A stretch of DNA of 64,000 nucleotides from Nonomuraea candida (GCF_000725485.1 NZ_KL647031.1:248001-312000); one strand, 5' to 3'. Shown: positions 8,754-17,753, numbered from the stretch's first letter. Notes: generated by a model not told the origin, from the sequence alone. A program made the numbers and translations.

Positions 8754-9163
8754 ACACCCTTTCCGGCGGGCCGGGAGCGCGTGTTCGGGGTACGTTCCAA
8801 CCACGCCGGTCCGCACGGCACGCGAGGCGAGGGATGCCCGTCCCGCCGCGCGGTCAGGCGTCCGCCCGGGGCGTGTGGGCCCGGCCGTTGTGATCCGGGG
8901 CGGCGACCGTACGGACAAAGGGCGCGTCACCAGCCGCGACGCGCCCTTTTCCATGCCCTGCGCCCGCCGGTCCCCTGCCGTCACCGTGCCGCGGGTTTGC
9001 GCCTTGGGCGATCGGGCGGGCGGGTCCGGCCGGTGGGGAGCGGGAGCCGCCGGGTAGCGCGTAGGCTGGGCCCGTTCACGAAAGGGCCGTTCGCGACGTG
9101 CACGTTCGCGCGGCGAGGTCGCGCGCGGACCCCCGTCGCGGCGGAGAGGGAGGCGAGCCGACG
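8754..9163 (+). other. Gene-free gap after nusB
   Basis: About 410 bases with no convincing coding frame on either strand. It contains the intrinsic terminator at 8917-8950 and, beyond it, GC-rich sequence leading to the methyltransferase ribosome site (GGGAGGCGAG near 9149-9158). I see no riboswitch consensus and no PyrR-binding element in it. Confidence 0.6.
8917..8950 (+). terminator. Intrinsic terminator downstream of efp-nusB
   Basis: Perfect 12-bp stem: AAAGGGCGCGTC (8917-8928) with GACGCGCCCTTT (8938-8949), a 9-base loop, and a short T run at its 3' end. It lies 160 bases after nusB. Confidence 0.85.
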
Positions 9164-9919
9164 TTGCGTGCTGAAGGCGTCACCACGAGGACCCCGGCGG
9201 TGCGGACCGCCGTCGTCTGGGACGCGTTGCGCTCCATGCTGGCCGAGCGCACGGCGGCCACCGGCAGGGAGTCGCTCGACATCGTCGACGCCGGCGGCGG
9301 CACCGGCGGGTTCGCCGTGCCGCTGGCCGCGCTCGGCCACTCCGTCACCGTCGTCGACCCCAGCCCCGACTCGCTGGCCGCGCTGGAGCGGCGCGCCAAG
9401 GAGCAGGGCGTGGGGGTGCGCGGCCTGCAGGGCGACGCGGCCGACCTGGGCGAGCTGCTCAGCCGCGACGCCGCCGACCTGGTCCTGTGCCACAGCGTGC
9501 TCGAATACGTCGAAGACCCGATCAGCGCGCTGACCGCGGTCGCGGGCCTGCTGCGCAGGGGCGGCGCGGTCAGCGTCCTGGCCGCCAACCCCGTCGCCGG
9601 CGCGATCCACCGGGCGCTGGCCGGGCAGTTCGACGAGGCCCGGGCGGTGCTGGACGACCCGCGCGGCACCTGGGGCGACCGCGACCCCACGCCCAGGCGC
9701 TTCGCCGCGGGCACGCTCGTCGAGCTGCTGACCGCCACCGGGTTCGCGGTGGGTGCGATCCACGGCGTGCGGGTCTTCGCCGACCTGGTGCCCAGCAGGC
9801 TCGTGGACGGCGAGCCCGGCGCGGTGGAGGCGCTGGCGGCGCTGGAGCAGGCCGCGGCGACCCATCCCGTGCTGCGCGACATCGCGACGCAGCTCCACGT
9901 GCTCGGGCACCGCAACTGA
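9164..9919 (+). CDS. Class I SAM-dependent methyltransferase
   Basis: About 251 residues from TTG 9164, which has a GGGAGGCGAG site 5-8 bases before it. The open frame extends to a GTG at 9098, but that stretch looks non-coding. SAM-binding motif I is LDIVDAGGGTGGFAVPLA, followed by the acidic motif VTVVDPSPDSL and the motif IV region DLVLCHSVLEYVEDP. The mid part varies as in ubiquinone/menaquinone-like methyltransferases. Substrate unknown. It sits 74 bases ahead of dinB, and the two may be one operon. Start is the weakest point. Confidence 0.85.
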   Translation: MRAEGVTTRTPAVRTAVVWDALRSMLAERTAATGRESLDIVDAGGGTGGFAVPLAALGHSVTVVDPSPDSLAALERRAKEQGVGVRGLQGDAADLGELLSRDAADLVLCHSVLEYVEDPISALTAVAGLLRRGGAVSVLAANPVAGAIHRALAGQFDEARAVLDDPRGTWGDRDPTPRRFAAGTLVELLTATGFAVGAIHGVRVFADLVPSRLVDGEPGAVEALAALEQAAATHPVLRDIATQLHVLGHRN

Positions 9920-9993
9920 GCCGCCCGGGAAGGAATCGAATCGCATGGCCGTCCACCTCGGTGTAGAACGCCTGTTCGGATAGACTCGAAGGC

Positions 9994-11235
9994 GTGTCCC
10001 GTAAGCAGATCACCGGCATCGGCCCCGCTCCGCGGACCGGGGTCGATGACAGCGGCTGCCCGATCCTCCACGTCGACATGGACGCGTTCTTCGCCAGCGT
10101 CGAGCTGCTCGAACGGCCCGAGCTGCGGGGGCGCCCGGTGATCGTGGGCTCGCCCGCCGGGCGCGGCGTCGTGCTCAGCGCCACCTACGAGGCCCGGGCC
10201 TACGGCGTGCACTCGGCGATGCCCATGAGCAGGGCGCGCAGGCTCTGCCCGCAGGCCGTCATCATCCCGCCTTCCCACGGCAAATACTCCGAGGTCTCCA
10301 AGGGCGTGATGGAGATCTTCCACTCGATCACCCCGCTGGTGGAGCCCATCGCCTCCGACGAGGCGTTCCTCGACGTCGGCGGGGCCAGGCGCCGGCTCGG
10401 GCCGCCCGCCACGGTGGCCGCCATGGTCAGGGAGCAGGTCCTCGAGCGCTACGGCATCACGTGCTCCGTGGGCGTGGCCAGCAGCAAATTCGTCGCAAAA
10501 CTGGCCTCCAAGCAGTGCAAGCCGGACGGGCTGCTGGTGGTGCCCGCCGACCAGGTCGTCGACTTCCTCCACCCGCTGCCCGTGTCGGCCCTGTGGGGCG
10601 TCGGTGAGCGCACCGAGCAGGCGCTGGTGCGCCTGGGCATCCGCACGGTCGGAGACCTGGCCAGAGTGCCGCCCAGCACGCTCCAGCGCGAGCTGGGGCA
10701 GGCCGTGGGCGGCCACCTGGCGGCGCTGGCCTGGGGGCGCGACGAGCGGCCCGTGAGCGCTCACGTGCCCGACAAGAGCATCGGCAACGAGGAGACCTTC
10801 GCGACCGACGTCGACGACCCCGACACCATCAGGCGGGAGCTGCTGCGCCTGTCGGAGCGGGTGGCGGCCCGGATGCGTAAGGCCGGTCACGTGGGAAGAA
10901 CTGTAAGTGTGAAGCTACGCCGAGCCGATTTCACCACGATCAACCGCTCGCGCACGCTGCGTGAGCCGACCGACGTGGCCCAGGTGATCTACGCCACCGC
11001 CTGCGAGCTGTTCGAGGCGGCCGGCCTCCAGCGGGTGCGGTTGCGCCTGGTGGGGGTCAGGATGGAGAACCTGCGGCCGGCCGGCGAGGCCACCCGTCAG
11101 CTCAGCCTCGGCGAGAAGGAGACCGGGTGGCGCGAGGCGGAGCAGGCCATGGACAAGGCGATCCGAAGATTCGGGCCCGATGCGGTGCTCCCGGCGTCGC
11201 TAGTACGTGGCAAGCTTGATGAAATAGAGACATGA
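9994..11235 (+). CDS. dinB: DNA polymerase IV (Y-family)
   Basis: 413 residues from GTG 9994. Error-prone translesion polymerase. Palm motifs are intact: ILHVDMDAFFASVE, with the steric-gate Phe following the first Asp pair, and PIASDEAFLDV with the second catalytic acidic pair. The finger YEARAYGVHSAMPM and the helix-hairpin-helix region LWGVGERTEQALVRLGIRTVGDLA are present. Near the C-terminus TRQLSLGE resembles a beta-clamp binding peptide. Some actinobacterial DinB paralogs lack a clamp motif, so this one is probably the replisome-associated form. No LexA-type box was recognised upstream. Confidence 0.96.
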   Translation: MSRKQITGIGPAPRTGVDDSGCPILHVDMDAFFASVELLERPELRGRPVIVGSPAGRGVVLSATYEARAYGVHSAMPMSRARRLCPQAVIIPPSHGKYSEVSKGVMEIFHSITPLVEPIASDEAFLDVGGARRRLGPPATVAAMVREQVLERYGITCSVGVASSKFVAKLASKQCKPDGLLVVPADQVVDFLHPLPVSALWGVGERTEQALVRLGIRTVGDLARVPPSTLQRELGQAVGGHLAALAWGRDERPVSAHVPDKSIGNEETFATDVDDPDTIRRELLRLSERVAARMRKAGHVGRTVSVKLRRADFTTINRSRTLREPTDVAQVIYATACELFEAAGLQRVRLRLVGVRMENLRPAGEATRQLSLGEKETGWREAEQAMDKAIRRFGPDAVLPASLVRGKLDEIET

Positions 11236-11464
11236 CGTCGATGTCCGGACATGCTGGGGGCATCCGTGTCGGGATTTTGGGGTAAGGGGGGCGAGATGGG
11301 CCACAATAGAGCCATGACGTCACCTCCGGTTTGGTCTGCGTTGGACGTTTGCTTTCGCCTACGTCTACAGCCTCGTATTCTGGGGATAACCGACCGCGAG
11401 GTTCGGACACCCCGTGTCGTCCGTTGCCGTCTTCCCCGTCCTGGGGCTGTCCTTGGGAGGCGCC

Positions 11465-11872
11465 GTGCCGCTCTCTGAGCACGAGCAGCGCTTGCTCGAC
11501 CAGATCGAGCAGGCCCTCTACGCCGAGGACCCGAAGTGGGCCAACACCGTAAGGATCAGCGACCCACGCAGCCATTACAAGCGTCGCCTGGTCAAGGCCT
11601 CCATCGGCTTTGCCCTCGGCGTCGTCATCATGATGGTCGGCGTGGTGTTGAGTGGCAGTGCGCTGATCCCGCTCGGCGTCGGCGGTTTCGTGGTCATGCT
11701 CGCCGCGTGTCTGTGGGGCCTGTCAAGCTGGAAGAAGATGAATGGGTTCGGTGACTCCGCCCCAGCCTCGGGCACGGCCGTTCCTCCGGGCAAGCAGGCC
11801 CGCCGGAGCAACCGGGGCAGTTTCATGGAGCGCATGGAAGAGCGCTGGCGCCGTCGTCACGACGAGCGCTGA
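11465..11872 (+). CDS. DUF3040 membrane protein
   Basis: 135 residues from GTG 11465, with GGGAGG 6 bases before it; the upstream in-frame GTG at 11414 is less likely. The start VPLSEHEQRLLDQIEQALYAEDPKWA is the hallmark of the actinobacterial DUF3040 family. Two membrane segments follow (near residues 45-65 and 68-88), then a basic tail RRSNRGSFMERMEERWRRRHDER. The function is unknown; members are often found close to dcw clusters. A possible promoter TTTCGC-N17-TATTCT ends at 11381. Downstream is a long hairpin terminator. Confidence 0.9.
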   Translation: MPLSEHEQRLLDQIEQALYAEDPKWANTVRISDPRSHYKRRLVKASIGFALGVVIMMVGVVLSGSALIPLGVGGFVVMLAACLWGLSSWKKMNGFGDSAPASGTAVPPGKQARRSNRGSFMERMEERWRRRHDER

Positions 11873-11888
11873 GCCGAAGACCGAACGG

Positions 11889-11920
11889 CGTGCGGCCGCC
11901 CTCTGAGGGCCGGCCGCACG
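11889..11920 (+). terminator. Hairpin terminator after the DUF3040 gene
   Basis: Ten-bp perfect stem CGTGCGGCCG (11889-11898) / CGGCCGCACG (11911-11920), enclosing a second small stem CCCT/AGGG. There is no T-tract, as in many actinomycete terminators. Confidence 0.7.
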
Positions 11921-12038
11921 TACGGTTCGCACCACAGCGAGCCCGGTGCCCGGTCGGCGCGTGAGCGCGCCGGCCGTCCGGACCGACGTCAGAGCCGAGT
12001 CGCACGCGCGGTCGATTCAGGGGTGTGCCGCACGCACG

Positions 12039-12062
12039 GATCGGATCAGATCAGATCAGATC
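12039..12062. repeat. Pentamer tandem repeat RGATC x5
   Basis: GGATC, GGATC, AGATC, AGATC, AGATC in direct succession, in the non-coding space between convergent genes, directly before the long hairpin at 12067. A slippage product, or a spacer; no function can be read. Confidence 0.85.
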
Positions 12063-12066
12063 GACG

Positions 12067-12121
12067 CGAGTCGCCCGCGCCGGCGCACCCAGGGTGTGCC
12101 GGCGCGGGCGACTCGGTCTTT
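12067..12121. terminator. Long bidirectional terminator between convergent genes
   Basis: An 18-bp perfect stem CGAGTCGCCCGCGCCGGC (12067-12084) pairs with 12098-12115, with a 13-base top. On the plus strand it is followed by TCTTTT (12117-12122), which abuts the stop codon of the minus-strand transglutaminase gene. It can stop transcription from both sides. Confidence 0.85.
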
Positions 12122-14575
12122 TCAGCCGCCCTTCTGGGCCGCCGTCCGCCGCAGCCTGACGGTCTCCAGCAGGTCGAACCCGTCCAGCAGGCGCTCGCCC
12201 AGCAGCCGCAGCCGGCGCAGCGTCGAGGGAGGCAGCAGCACCGCCCGCACCCGCCGCCCGCGTGAGACCGTGGCGGCCAGGGCCTGCCGCACCTGGCGCA
12301 GTTGCCTGCGCATCGGCTCGATCCGCCCGGGGTCCCTGGCGAACAGCACCCGCTCGACCGACGAGGCGATGGCCGTGACGGCCGCCGCGGAGCCGGCGTC
12401 GAACTCGTACTGCTGGCTCAGCCGCCGGGCCAGCGCCCGCGGGGTCTCGCTGGGCAGGCGGGCCATGCCGTAGTCGTACAGCAGGTCGTCGAGCTCCGCC
12501 CACGCGGCCGCCGCGGTGCTCGCGGCCGTCGCCCGGTCCTTGCCCGACACCATCCTGGCCGTCAGCTCGTCGGAGGGCTGCGACACCTTCCAGCCCAGCG
12601 TGCGCACGCGCCGGTTCCTGGTGATCAGCCGGACGGCGGCCGGGACCAGCAGGACGAGGAGCAGCGCCCCCAGCCCGATGCCGATCTGGCCGATCAGCGG
12701 CATCGAGTCGTCCGGCGGCAGCGCGCCGGTCGCGACCGTGCCCTCACGGTCCAGCTCGCGCGGGTTGCGCCGGGTCGACGGGTCCTGCGGCTCGTCGGCG
12801 GCCGAGCTGCTCGCGCCCGGCGTCGGCGTCGAGGACGTCGCCGTCGGGGTCGGCCGCGGCTGCGCGTACTCGGGCACCCGCGCGGTGCCCTGCCCGGCCG
12901 CGCCCGAGGGGGTCGGCTCGAACGGCAGCCAGCCCACGCCCTCGAAGTACAGCTCCGGCCAGGAGTGGGAGTCGTTCGTGCCCACCTGCCAGCCGTCGGC
13001 GGTGCGCGTGCCGCCCGTGTAGCCGATCGCCACCCGCGACGGGATGCCCACCAGCCTGGCCAGCACCGCCATCGAGGCGGCGAACTGCTCGCAGTAGCCG
13101 GCCCGGTCGCGCAGCAGGAAGTCCCGCAGCGCGGAGTTGCCGTGCCCCTGGGTGCGCAGGTTGTAGGTGAAGCCGCCGTCCTTGGTGAAGAACTGCTGCA
13201 GCTTCATCGCCGCCTCGAAGCTGGTCCGCGCGCCGCTGGTGACGGTGTCGGCCAGCTCCCTGATGTCGGGGGGCAGGCTCTCCGGCAGGGCCAGGAAGCG
13301 CTCGTCCACCTCGGGGCGGATGCCGTCGAGGGAGTCGAGCAGGTCGTGGGTCGGCTGCGGCTCGCTGGAGGACACCTCGTACTCGATGCCCGCGGCCTCC
13401 TCCCGGGTGGAGAAGACCATCAGCGTGTCCACGTCCGCCCGCCAGTCGCCGTCCACCCGGATCTCCCTGGGCGGGTACGGCAGCGGCAGGAACTGCAGCT
13501 TGGCGATCTCGTCGCTGATCTGCACGTTCGTCAGGACGTTGGTGACCTTCGGCTGCGGGCCGAGGCCGGGCGGGCCGGGCAGCGGCCCGTTCTCCGTCCT
13601 GTTCTGCGGCGCGCCCTTGGGCTGCGTCATGCCGAACTGCTGGCCGTCGAAGGTGTCCAGCGCGTAGATGCGCAGGTAGCGGGGGCTGTCGTCGTTGTTG
13701 GTGTAGGTGAGGACGACCCGCCGCTCCGGCAGTTCGAGCTGGCCCTTCAGGTTGGCGATCGGGTTCGGGATGCTGATCGAGTTGCCCGGCCCGGAGCCGC
13801 GCCCGCCCACCCCGAAGGTGAAGAACGACACCGGCTCCATCGCCGGCAGCGCCGCCGGCACCAGCACGGCCAGCGCGATCGCGGCGAACCCGATGCGCTT
13901 GCCCGACAACCGCAGCCCGCTCGTGTCGGCGGAGCCGCCCGGAGCGCTCCGCTGCCCGCCCGCCCGGACCGTGGCCGCCATGCGGGTGCGGCGCACCAGC
14001 ACCGCCCTGCCCCAGTGGCCCACCCGCTCGCGCCCGTCGGCGATGAGCAGGCCGACGAACCCGAGCGCGGCCAGGATGAACGCCCACCAGCTGATCGGGT
14101 CGGCCAGGATCGTGGCCGGCACCGTGGCCAGCGCCAGCAGCGGCAGCCCGGCCAGCGCCGCCCGCCGCGCCCGCGCGGCGAGCAGGTCCACCGCGATCGC
14201 GATGAGCGCCACGCCGCCGGAGGTCAGCAGCACGATGCCGTCCGTCTCCGGCACCGGCGCGGCGAAGCGCTGGATGTCGGCCCAGCCGACGCCCAGCAGC
14301 CTGGCCAGCTCCAGCACCGAGTCCTTGGTCGGCACCACCAGCGCCCACGCCTCGTCGGCGGCGAAGGACAGGGTCAGATAGATCCACGTCGCGACCAGGC
14401 CGACCAGCGGCGCCGCCCACGCCGGCAGGGACAGCCGGCTGCTCAGCAGCCCGGCCGCCACCACGGCCAGCACGGCGCCGAGCGCGCTCCAGAACCAGGT
14501 CCCGGTCTGGAAGAGCGGATGGAGCAGGACGGCCGCGCTGAACGTGGCCACGCCCGAGGCGATCGTCAGTCTCAT
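12122..14575 (-). CDS. TgpA-type transglutaminase-like membrane protein
   Basis: 817 residues from ATG 14575 (GGAGGAGC site upstream). The start overlaps the DUF58 stop as ATGA. Several membrane helices fill residues 1-260. A transglutaminase core follows with the catalytic Cys in RAGYCEQFAASMAVL, His in NDSHSWPELYF and the acidic FEPTPSG. Then come a Ser/Thr/Pro linker, one more membrane segment and a cytoplasmic C-terminal helical domain. This is the TgpA architecture. With MoxR and DUF58 it forms a conserved three-gene module of unknown exact role, often linked to the cell envelope and placed divergently from mraZ. Substrate unknown. Confidence 0.92.
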   Translation of the reverse strand: MRLTIASGVATFSAAVLLHPLFQTGTWFWSALGAVLAVVAAGLLSSRLSLPAWAAPLVGLVATWIYLTLSFAADEAWALVVPTKDSVLELARLLGVGWADIQRFAAPVPETDGIVLLTSGGVALIAIAVDLLAARARRAALAGLPLLALATVPATILADPISWWAFILAALGFVGLLIADGRERVGHWGRAVLVRRTRMAATVRAGGQRSAPGGSADTSGLRLSGKRIGFAAIALAVLVPAALPAMEPVSFFTFGVGGRGSGPGNSISIPNPIANLKGQLELPERRVVLTYTNNDDSPRYLRIYALDTFDGQQFGMTQPKGAPQNRTENGPLPGPPGLGPQPKVTNVLTNVQISDEIAKLQFLPLPYPPREIRVDGDWRADVDTLMVFSTREEAAGIEYEVSSSEPQPTHDLLDSLDGIRPEVDERFLALPESLPPDIRELADTVTSGARTSFEAAMKLQQFFTKDGGFTYNLRTQGHGNSALRDFLLRDRAGYCEQFAASMAVLARLVGIPSRVAIGYTGGTRTADGWQVGTNDSHSWPELYFEGVGWLPFEPTPSGAAGQGTARVPEYAQPRPTPTATSSTPTPGASSSAADEPQDPSTRRNPRELDREGTVATGALPPDDSMPLIGQIGIGLGALLLVLLVPAAVRLITRNRRVRTLGWKVSQPSDELTARMVSGKDRATAASTAAAAWAELDDLLYDYGMARLPSETPRALARRLSQQYEFDAGSAAAVTAIASSVERVLFARDPGRIEPMRRQLRQVRQALAATVSRGRRVRAVLLPPSTLRRLRLLGERLLDGFDLLETVRLRRTAAQKGG

Positions 14576-15837
14576 GCCGCTCCTCCCGCGGGGCCGCTGA
14601 CCGTGTACCTGCCGCGGTTGGCCGCGCCCTGCCAGACGGAGGCGATCGAGGTGCCCGCGGGCAGCCGTACGATGCGCCAGCCGTACCCGGCCAGCACGGT
14701 CTGCACGGCCTGATAGTTCTCCTCGGCGGCCCGGTCGCCGCCCTCCCACGAGCCCACGTCCAGCAGGACGGCCACGCCCGTGATGCCGCTGTGCCGCAGC
14801 CTGGCCAGCTCCCTGGCCTCCTCGGCGTCCAGCGCGCCGAGCACCGCCACGATCAGGCCGTCGCCGCCGCCCTGGCGCAGGGCCGAGATGCCCATCTCCA
14901 GGGAGCGGGCCGGGCTGTGGCGCACCACGGCCAGCGTGTCGAGCAGGGAGTAGCTCAGTCCGGTGTCGGTCAGGTGCTCGGCCCCCTGGTCGGTCACCAG
15001 CCGCAGGCCCAGCCCCTCGTGGGCGAGGTGCACGCCGATCGAGGCCGCGGCCGAGACCGCGACCTCGAACGACGAGCGTGGCCCCTCGCCGCGGTGGGCG
15101 TGCCGGCGGGTGTCCAGCAGCAGCGCGCCGCGGCTCTGCCACTGCTGCTCCTCACGGCGCACCATCAGCTCGCCGTAGCGGGCCGTCGAGCGCCAGTGCA
15201 CCCGCCGCAGGTCGTCGCCCTGGCGGTACTCGCGCGGCGCCACGTCGTCGTCGCCGGCCGCCGCCACGCTCCGCGTGCGGCTGTCGCCGCCGCCCGTCCA
15301 CTCGCCCGACAGCCGTACGTGCGGCAGCGCCACCACCTGCGGCGTCACCACGAGCGTGTCGCTGATCGTGAACGAGCGGGTCAGCTCGACCAGCCCGAAC
15401 GGGTCGGCGATGCGGATCGACAGCGGCCCGATCGTGTAGCGGCCGCGCAGGTCCGAGCGCACCCGGTAGTCGATCTCCCGCACGCCGCGCGGCTCGACCC
15501 GGTCCAGCACGAACCGGGGGCGCACCCCCAGCGCGTACGGGACCGTGTCCTCGATGAGCAGCAGGCCGGTGGGCAGCCTGGTGACGTTCTCCAGCCGCAG
15601 GGTCACGGTGGCCTCGCCCCCCACCTCGGCCCTGGGCGGGTCGAGCCGCCGGGCGCAGCTCAGCCGGTAGCGTGTGCGCGCCACCACCATCGCGGCCAGC
15701 AACGGCAGCGCCGTCACCAGGACGCCGATCCTGAACAGGTCGTTCTCCCCGAGGAGCACGGCCATGACCAGCGCCGCGATCCCGGAGGCGAGGAACGACC
15801 TGCCCCTGGACGTCAGCGCCCGCAGTCCGGCCCTCAC
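14572..15837 (-). CDS. DUF58 domain protein
   Basis: 421 residues from GTG 15837. Two membrane segments lie at residues 12-50. A beta-rich region follows, then the DUF58 signature DDVAPREYRQGDDLRRVHWRSTARYGELMVR near residues 200-225 and a von Willebrand A-like domain (GALLLDTRRHA). DUF58 proteins act with MoxR ATPases; in this operon it sits between MoxR and TgpA, overlapping TgpA by 4 bases. Its likely role is adaptor for MoxR at the membrane (inference from module conservation). Confidence 0.92.
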   Translation of the reverse strand: MRAGLRALTSRGRSFLASGIAALVMAVLLGENDLFRIGVLVTALPLLAAMVVARTRYRLSCARRLDPPRAEVGGEATVTLRLENVTRLPTGLLLIEDTVPYALGVRPRFVLDRVEPRGVREIDYRVRSDLRGRYTIGPLSIRIADPFGLVELTRSFTISDTLVVTPQVVALPHVRLSGEWTGGGDSRTRSVAAAGDDDVAPREYRQGDDLRRVHWRSTARYGELMVRREEQQWQSRGALLLDTRRHAHRGEGPRSSFEVAVSAAASIGVHLAHEGLGLRLVTDQGAEHLTDTGLSYSLLDTLAVVRHSPARSLEMGISALRQGGGDGLIVAVLGALDAEEARELARLRHSGITGVAVLLDVGSWEGGDRAAEENYQAVQTVLAGYGWRIVRLPAGTSIASVWQGAANRGRYTVSGPAGGAA

Positions 15838-15871
15838 CGTGTCCCACTCAACGCGTGACCTCGCCGGCCCA

Positions 15872-16849
15872 TCAGTTGCCCCGCGTCTCCGGCACCGGCA
15901 CGCGCCTGACCAGATCCGTCACCACCTGCTCGGGCAGGCGGCGCTGCCCCTGCGCCTCGACGCTGGGCAGCAGCCGGTGCGCCAGCACGGGGATGGCCAG
16001 GTCCTGGAGGTCGTCGGGGATGACGTAGTCGCGTCCGGCCAGCGCCGCGTGCGCCCTGGCCGCCCGTACGAGCTGCAGCGTGGACCTCGGGGAGGCGCCC
16101 AGCCGCAGGTCGGGGGAGTGGCGGGTGGCCACCACGAGGTCGATGGCGTATTTCTTGACCGCCTGCGAGACGTAGATGCCGCGTACGGCCTCGATGAGGG
16201 CGCGCACCTCCGCCGTGGTCGCCACCGGCTCCAGCTTGTCGAGCGGCGAGGTGCCCCCGTGCACGTCGAGCATCTCCAGCTCGGCGGTCGGCTCGGGGTA
16301 GCCCATCGCCACGCGCGCGGTGAAGCGGTCGCGCTGCGCCTCGGGCAGGGGATAGGTGCCCTCCATCTCGATCGGGTTCTGGGTCGCGATCACCATGAAC
16401 GGCGTCTCGAGCGGGTACGTCCGCCCGTCCACCGTCACCTGGTGCTCCTCCATGCACTCCAGCAGCGCGGACTGCGTCTTGGGGGAGGCACGGTTGATCT
16501 CGTCGCCCACCACGATGTTGGCGAACACGGGCCCGGGCTTGAACTCGAACTCCCGCGTCTGCTGGTTGTAGGCGCTGACCCCGGTGATGTCGCTGGGCAG
16601 CAGGTCCGGGGTGAACTGCACCCGCCGGACGGGGCAGTCGATGGAGCGGGCGAGCGCCTTGGCCAGCATGGTCTTGCCGACGCCCGGCACGTCCTCGATC
16701 AGGAGGTGGCCCTCCGCGAGCAGGACGGTCAGCGTGAGGCGGACGGCGTCCCCCTTGCCCTCGATCACCGATTCGATGGCCTGCCGAATCCGGTGGGCTG
16801 TGGAGACCAGCTCGTCGAGCTGGGGAGGGACGTCATGGGTTACTGCCAC
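15872..16849 (-). CDS. MoxR family AAA+ ATPase
   Basis: 325 residues from GTG 16849, preceded by GGAGG at 6 bases. The open frame runs on to 17104, but that part has no family similarity. Walker A is EDVPGVGKTMLAKALA, Walker B is NIVVGDEINRASPKTQSALLE, then sensor 1 (FMVIATQNPIEMEGTYPLPEAQRDRF), which is the MoxR hallmark, and sensor 2 near SPDLRLGASPRS. A chaperone-like ATPase thought to activate or assemble partner complexes. First gene of the MoxR-DUF58-TgpA operon. Confidence 0.95.
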   Translation of the reverse strand: MAVTHDVPPQLDELVSTAHRIRQAIESVIEGKGDAVRLTLTVLLAEGHLLIEDVPGVGKTMLAKALARSIDCPVRRVQFTPDLLPSDITGVSAYNQQTREFEFKPGPVFANIVVGDEINRASPKTQSALLECMEEHQVTVDGRTYPLETPFMVIATQNPIEMEGTYPLPEAQRDRFTARVAMGYPEPTAELEMLDVHGGTSPLDKLEPVATTAEVRALIEAVRGIYVSQAVKKYAIDLVVATRHSPDLRLGASPRSTLQLVRAARAHAALAGRDYVIPDDLQDLAIPVLAHRLLPSVEAQGQRRLPEQVVTDLVRRVPVPETRGN

Positions 16850-17321
16850 CAGGCCTCCATGAGAAGTGCGACGGCCGTCCCGGTACGGTGCCTTTGCGGG
16901 AGCCATGCCATTCCTTTTCCATTGTCTGTACGACCCTACGACGCTGTGGGTTCTTGAGCGACATTTGTGGATATTCCAGCGAACACCGCTGAACTTCCGG
17001 TTCTTGTCCCATAGGGGTGCGAATCCGGTGACACGCGGGGCCCGTGGGGCGCCCCACTTTCCTCCACCCGGAGCCCCCCGAACCCCCGCGCCCCCTATTT
17101 CCACGGACTTTCAAACCCTCGACACGCCCATGAGGGTTGGCCGCCCGCCCACCCCCCTCCACGCCGCCCCATCGCTCTGACCTGCGGTAACGCAACGGAA
17201 ACCGATGATGAAGACGGTTCGAATCAGTTGACGGTGGGGAGAAGTGGAGTATGGTGGTGCGCAGTGGAGGGCCCGGTGCACCAGCGCTGAGCGCTTCACT
17301 GAGGCACGGGAGGTGGGGCCG
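16850..17321. other. Divergent control region between moxR and mraZ
   Basis: About 470 bases with no credible gene. The left part is comparatively AT-richer (16905-17000) and probably holds the moxR promoter on the minus strand. The middle is very C-rich. The right end holds the mraZ promoter and MraZ boxes. Confidence 0.6.
17228..17273 (+). promoter_or_regulatory. mraZ promoter with four MraZ boxes
   Basis: GTGG occurs at 17234, 17244, 17254 and 17264, an exact 10-bp period: GTGGGGAGAA, GTGGAGTATG, GTGGTGCGCA, GTGGAGGGCC. MraZ is known to bind direct TGGG/GTGG-type repeats spaced by one helical turn and to repress its own operon. The boxes overlap a plausible promoter TTGACG (17228-17233)-N16-TATGGT (17250-17255). 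Confidence 0.8.
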
Positions 17322-17753
17322 GTGTTCCTCGGCACCCATCAACCGCGTCTGGACGACAAGGGACGGCTGTTCCTGCCGGCTAAGTACCGTGAGGAGCTGG
17401 CGGAGGGTCTTGTGATCACCAAAGGCCAGGAGCGATGCCTCTACGTCTTTCCCGTGGAGGAGTTCCAGCGCATTACCGAGGCTCTCAGCACCGCCCCGGT
17501 CACCGCCAAGGCGGTGCGTGACTACAGCCGCGTCTTCTTCGCCAGCGCGTCCGACGAGAAACCAGACAAGCAAGGGCGCATCACGATCCCACAGGCCCTG
17601 CGGCAATACGCGGGTCTGGAACGTGACTGCGTCGTCATCGGGGCCAACACCCGGCTGGAGATCTGGGACGCACAGGCCTGGGACACCTATCTCAGCGCGC
17701 AGGAGCAGGCGTTCGCCGAGCTGTCGGAGGAGGTGCTGCCAGGGATCTTGTAG
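17322..17753 (+). CDS. mraZ: Transcriptional regulator MraZ
   Basis: 143 residues from GTG 17322, which has GGGAGGTGGGG upstream; the open frame upstream (from 17244) covers the MraZ boxes and is not coding. Two AbrB/SpoVT-like half domains each carry the signature: [17 protein letters not shown], then [19 protein letters not shown]. It forms a ring-shaped oligomer, binds the boxes directly upstream and represses the dcw operon. First gene of the cluster, 224 bases before rsmH. Confidence 0.96.
   Translation: MFLGTHQPRLDDKGRLFLPAKYREELAEGLVITKGQERCLYVFPVEEFQRITEALSTAPVTAKAVRDYSRVFFASASDEKPDKQGRITIPQALRQYAGLERDCVVIGANTRLEIWDAQAWDTYLSAQEQAFAELSEEVLPGIL

Noticed and set aside
9076..10890. 604-residue open frame on the minus strand
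   Set aside because: Antisense shadow of the methyltransferase and dinB genes; composition (Arg/Gly/His/Ala-rich, no motif) is that of reversed high-GC coding sequence.
11241..11252. Perfect palindrome ATGTCCGGACAT after dinB, with a TGACGTCA palindrome 60 bases later
   Set aside because: Short palindromes with CG-rich centre are expected by chance in GC-rich DNA; no link to a regulator or mapped promoter can be shown.
12302..14713. 803-residue plus-strand open frame opposite the transglutaminase gene
   Set aside because: Antisense shadow; the minus strand holds the clear TgpA active site and membrane helices.
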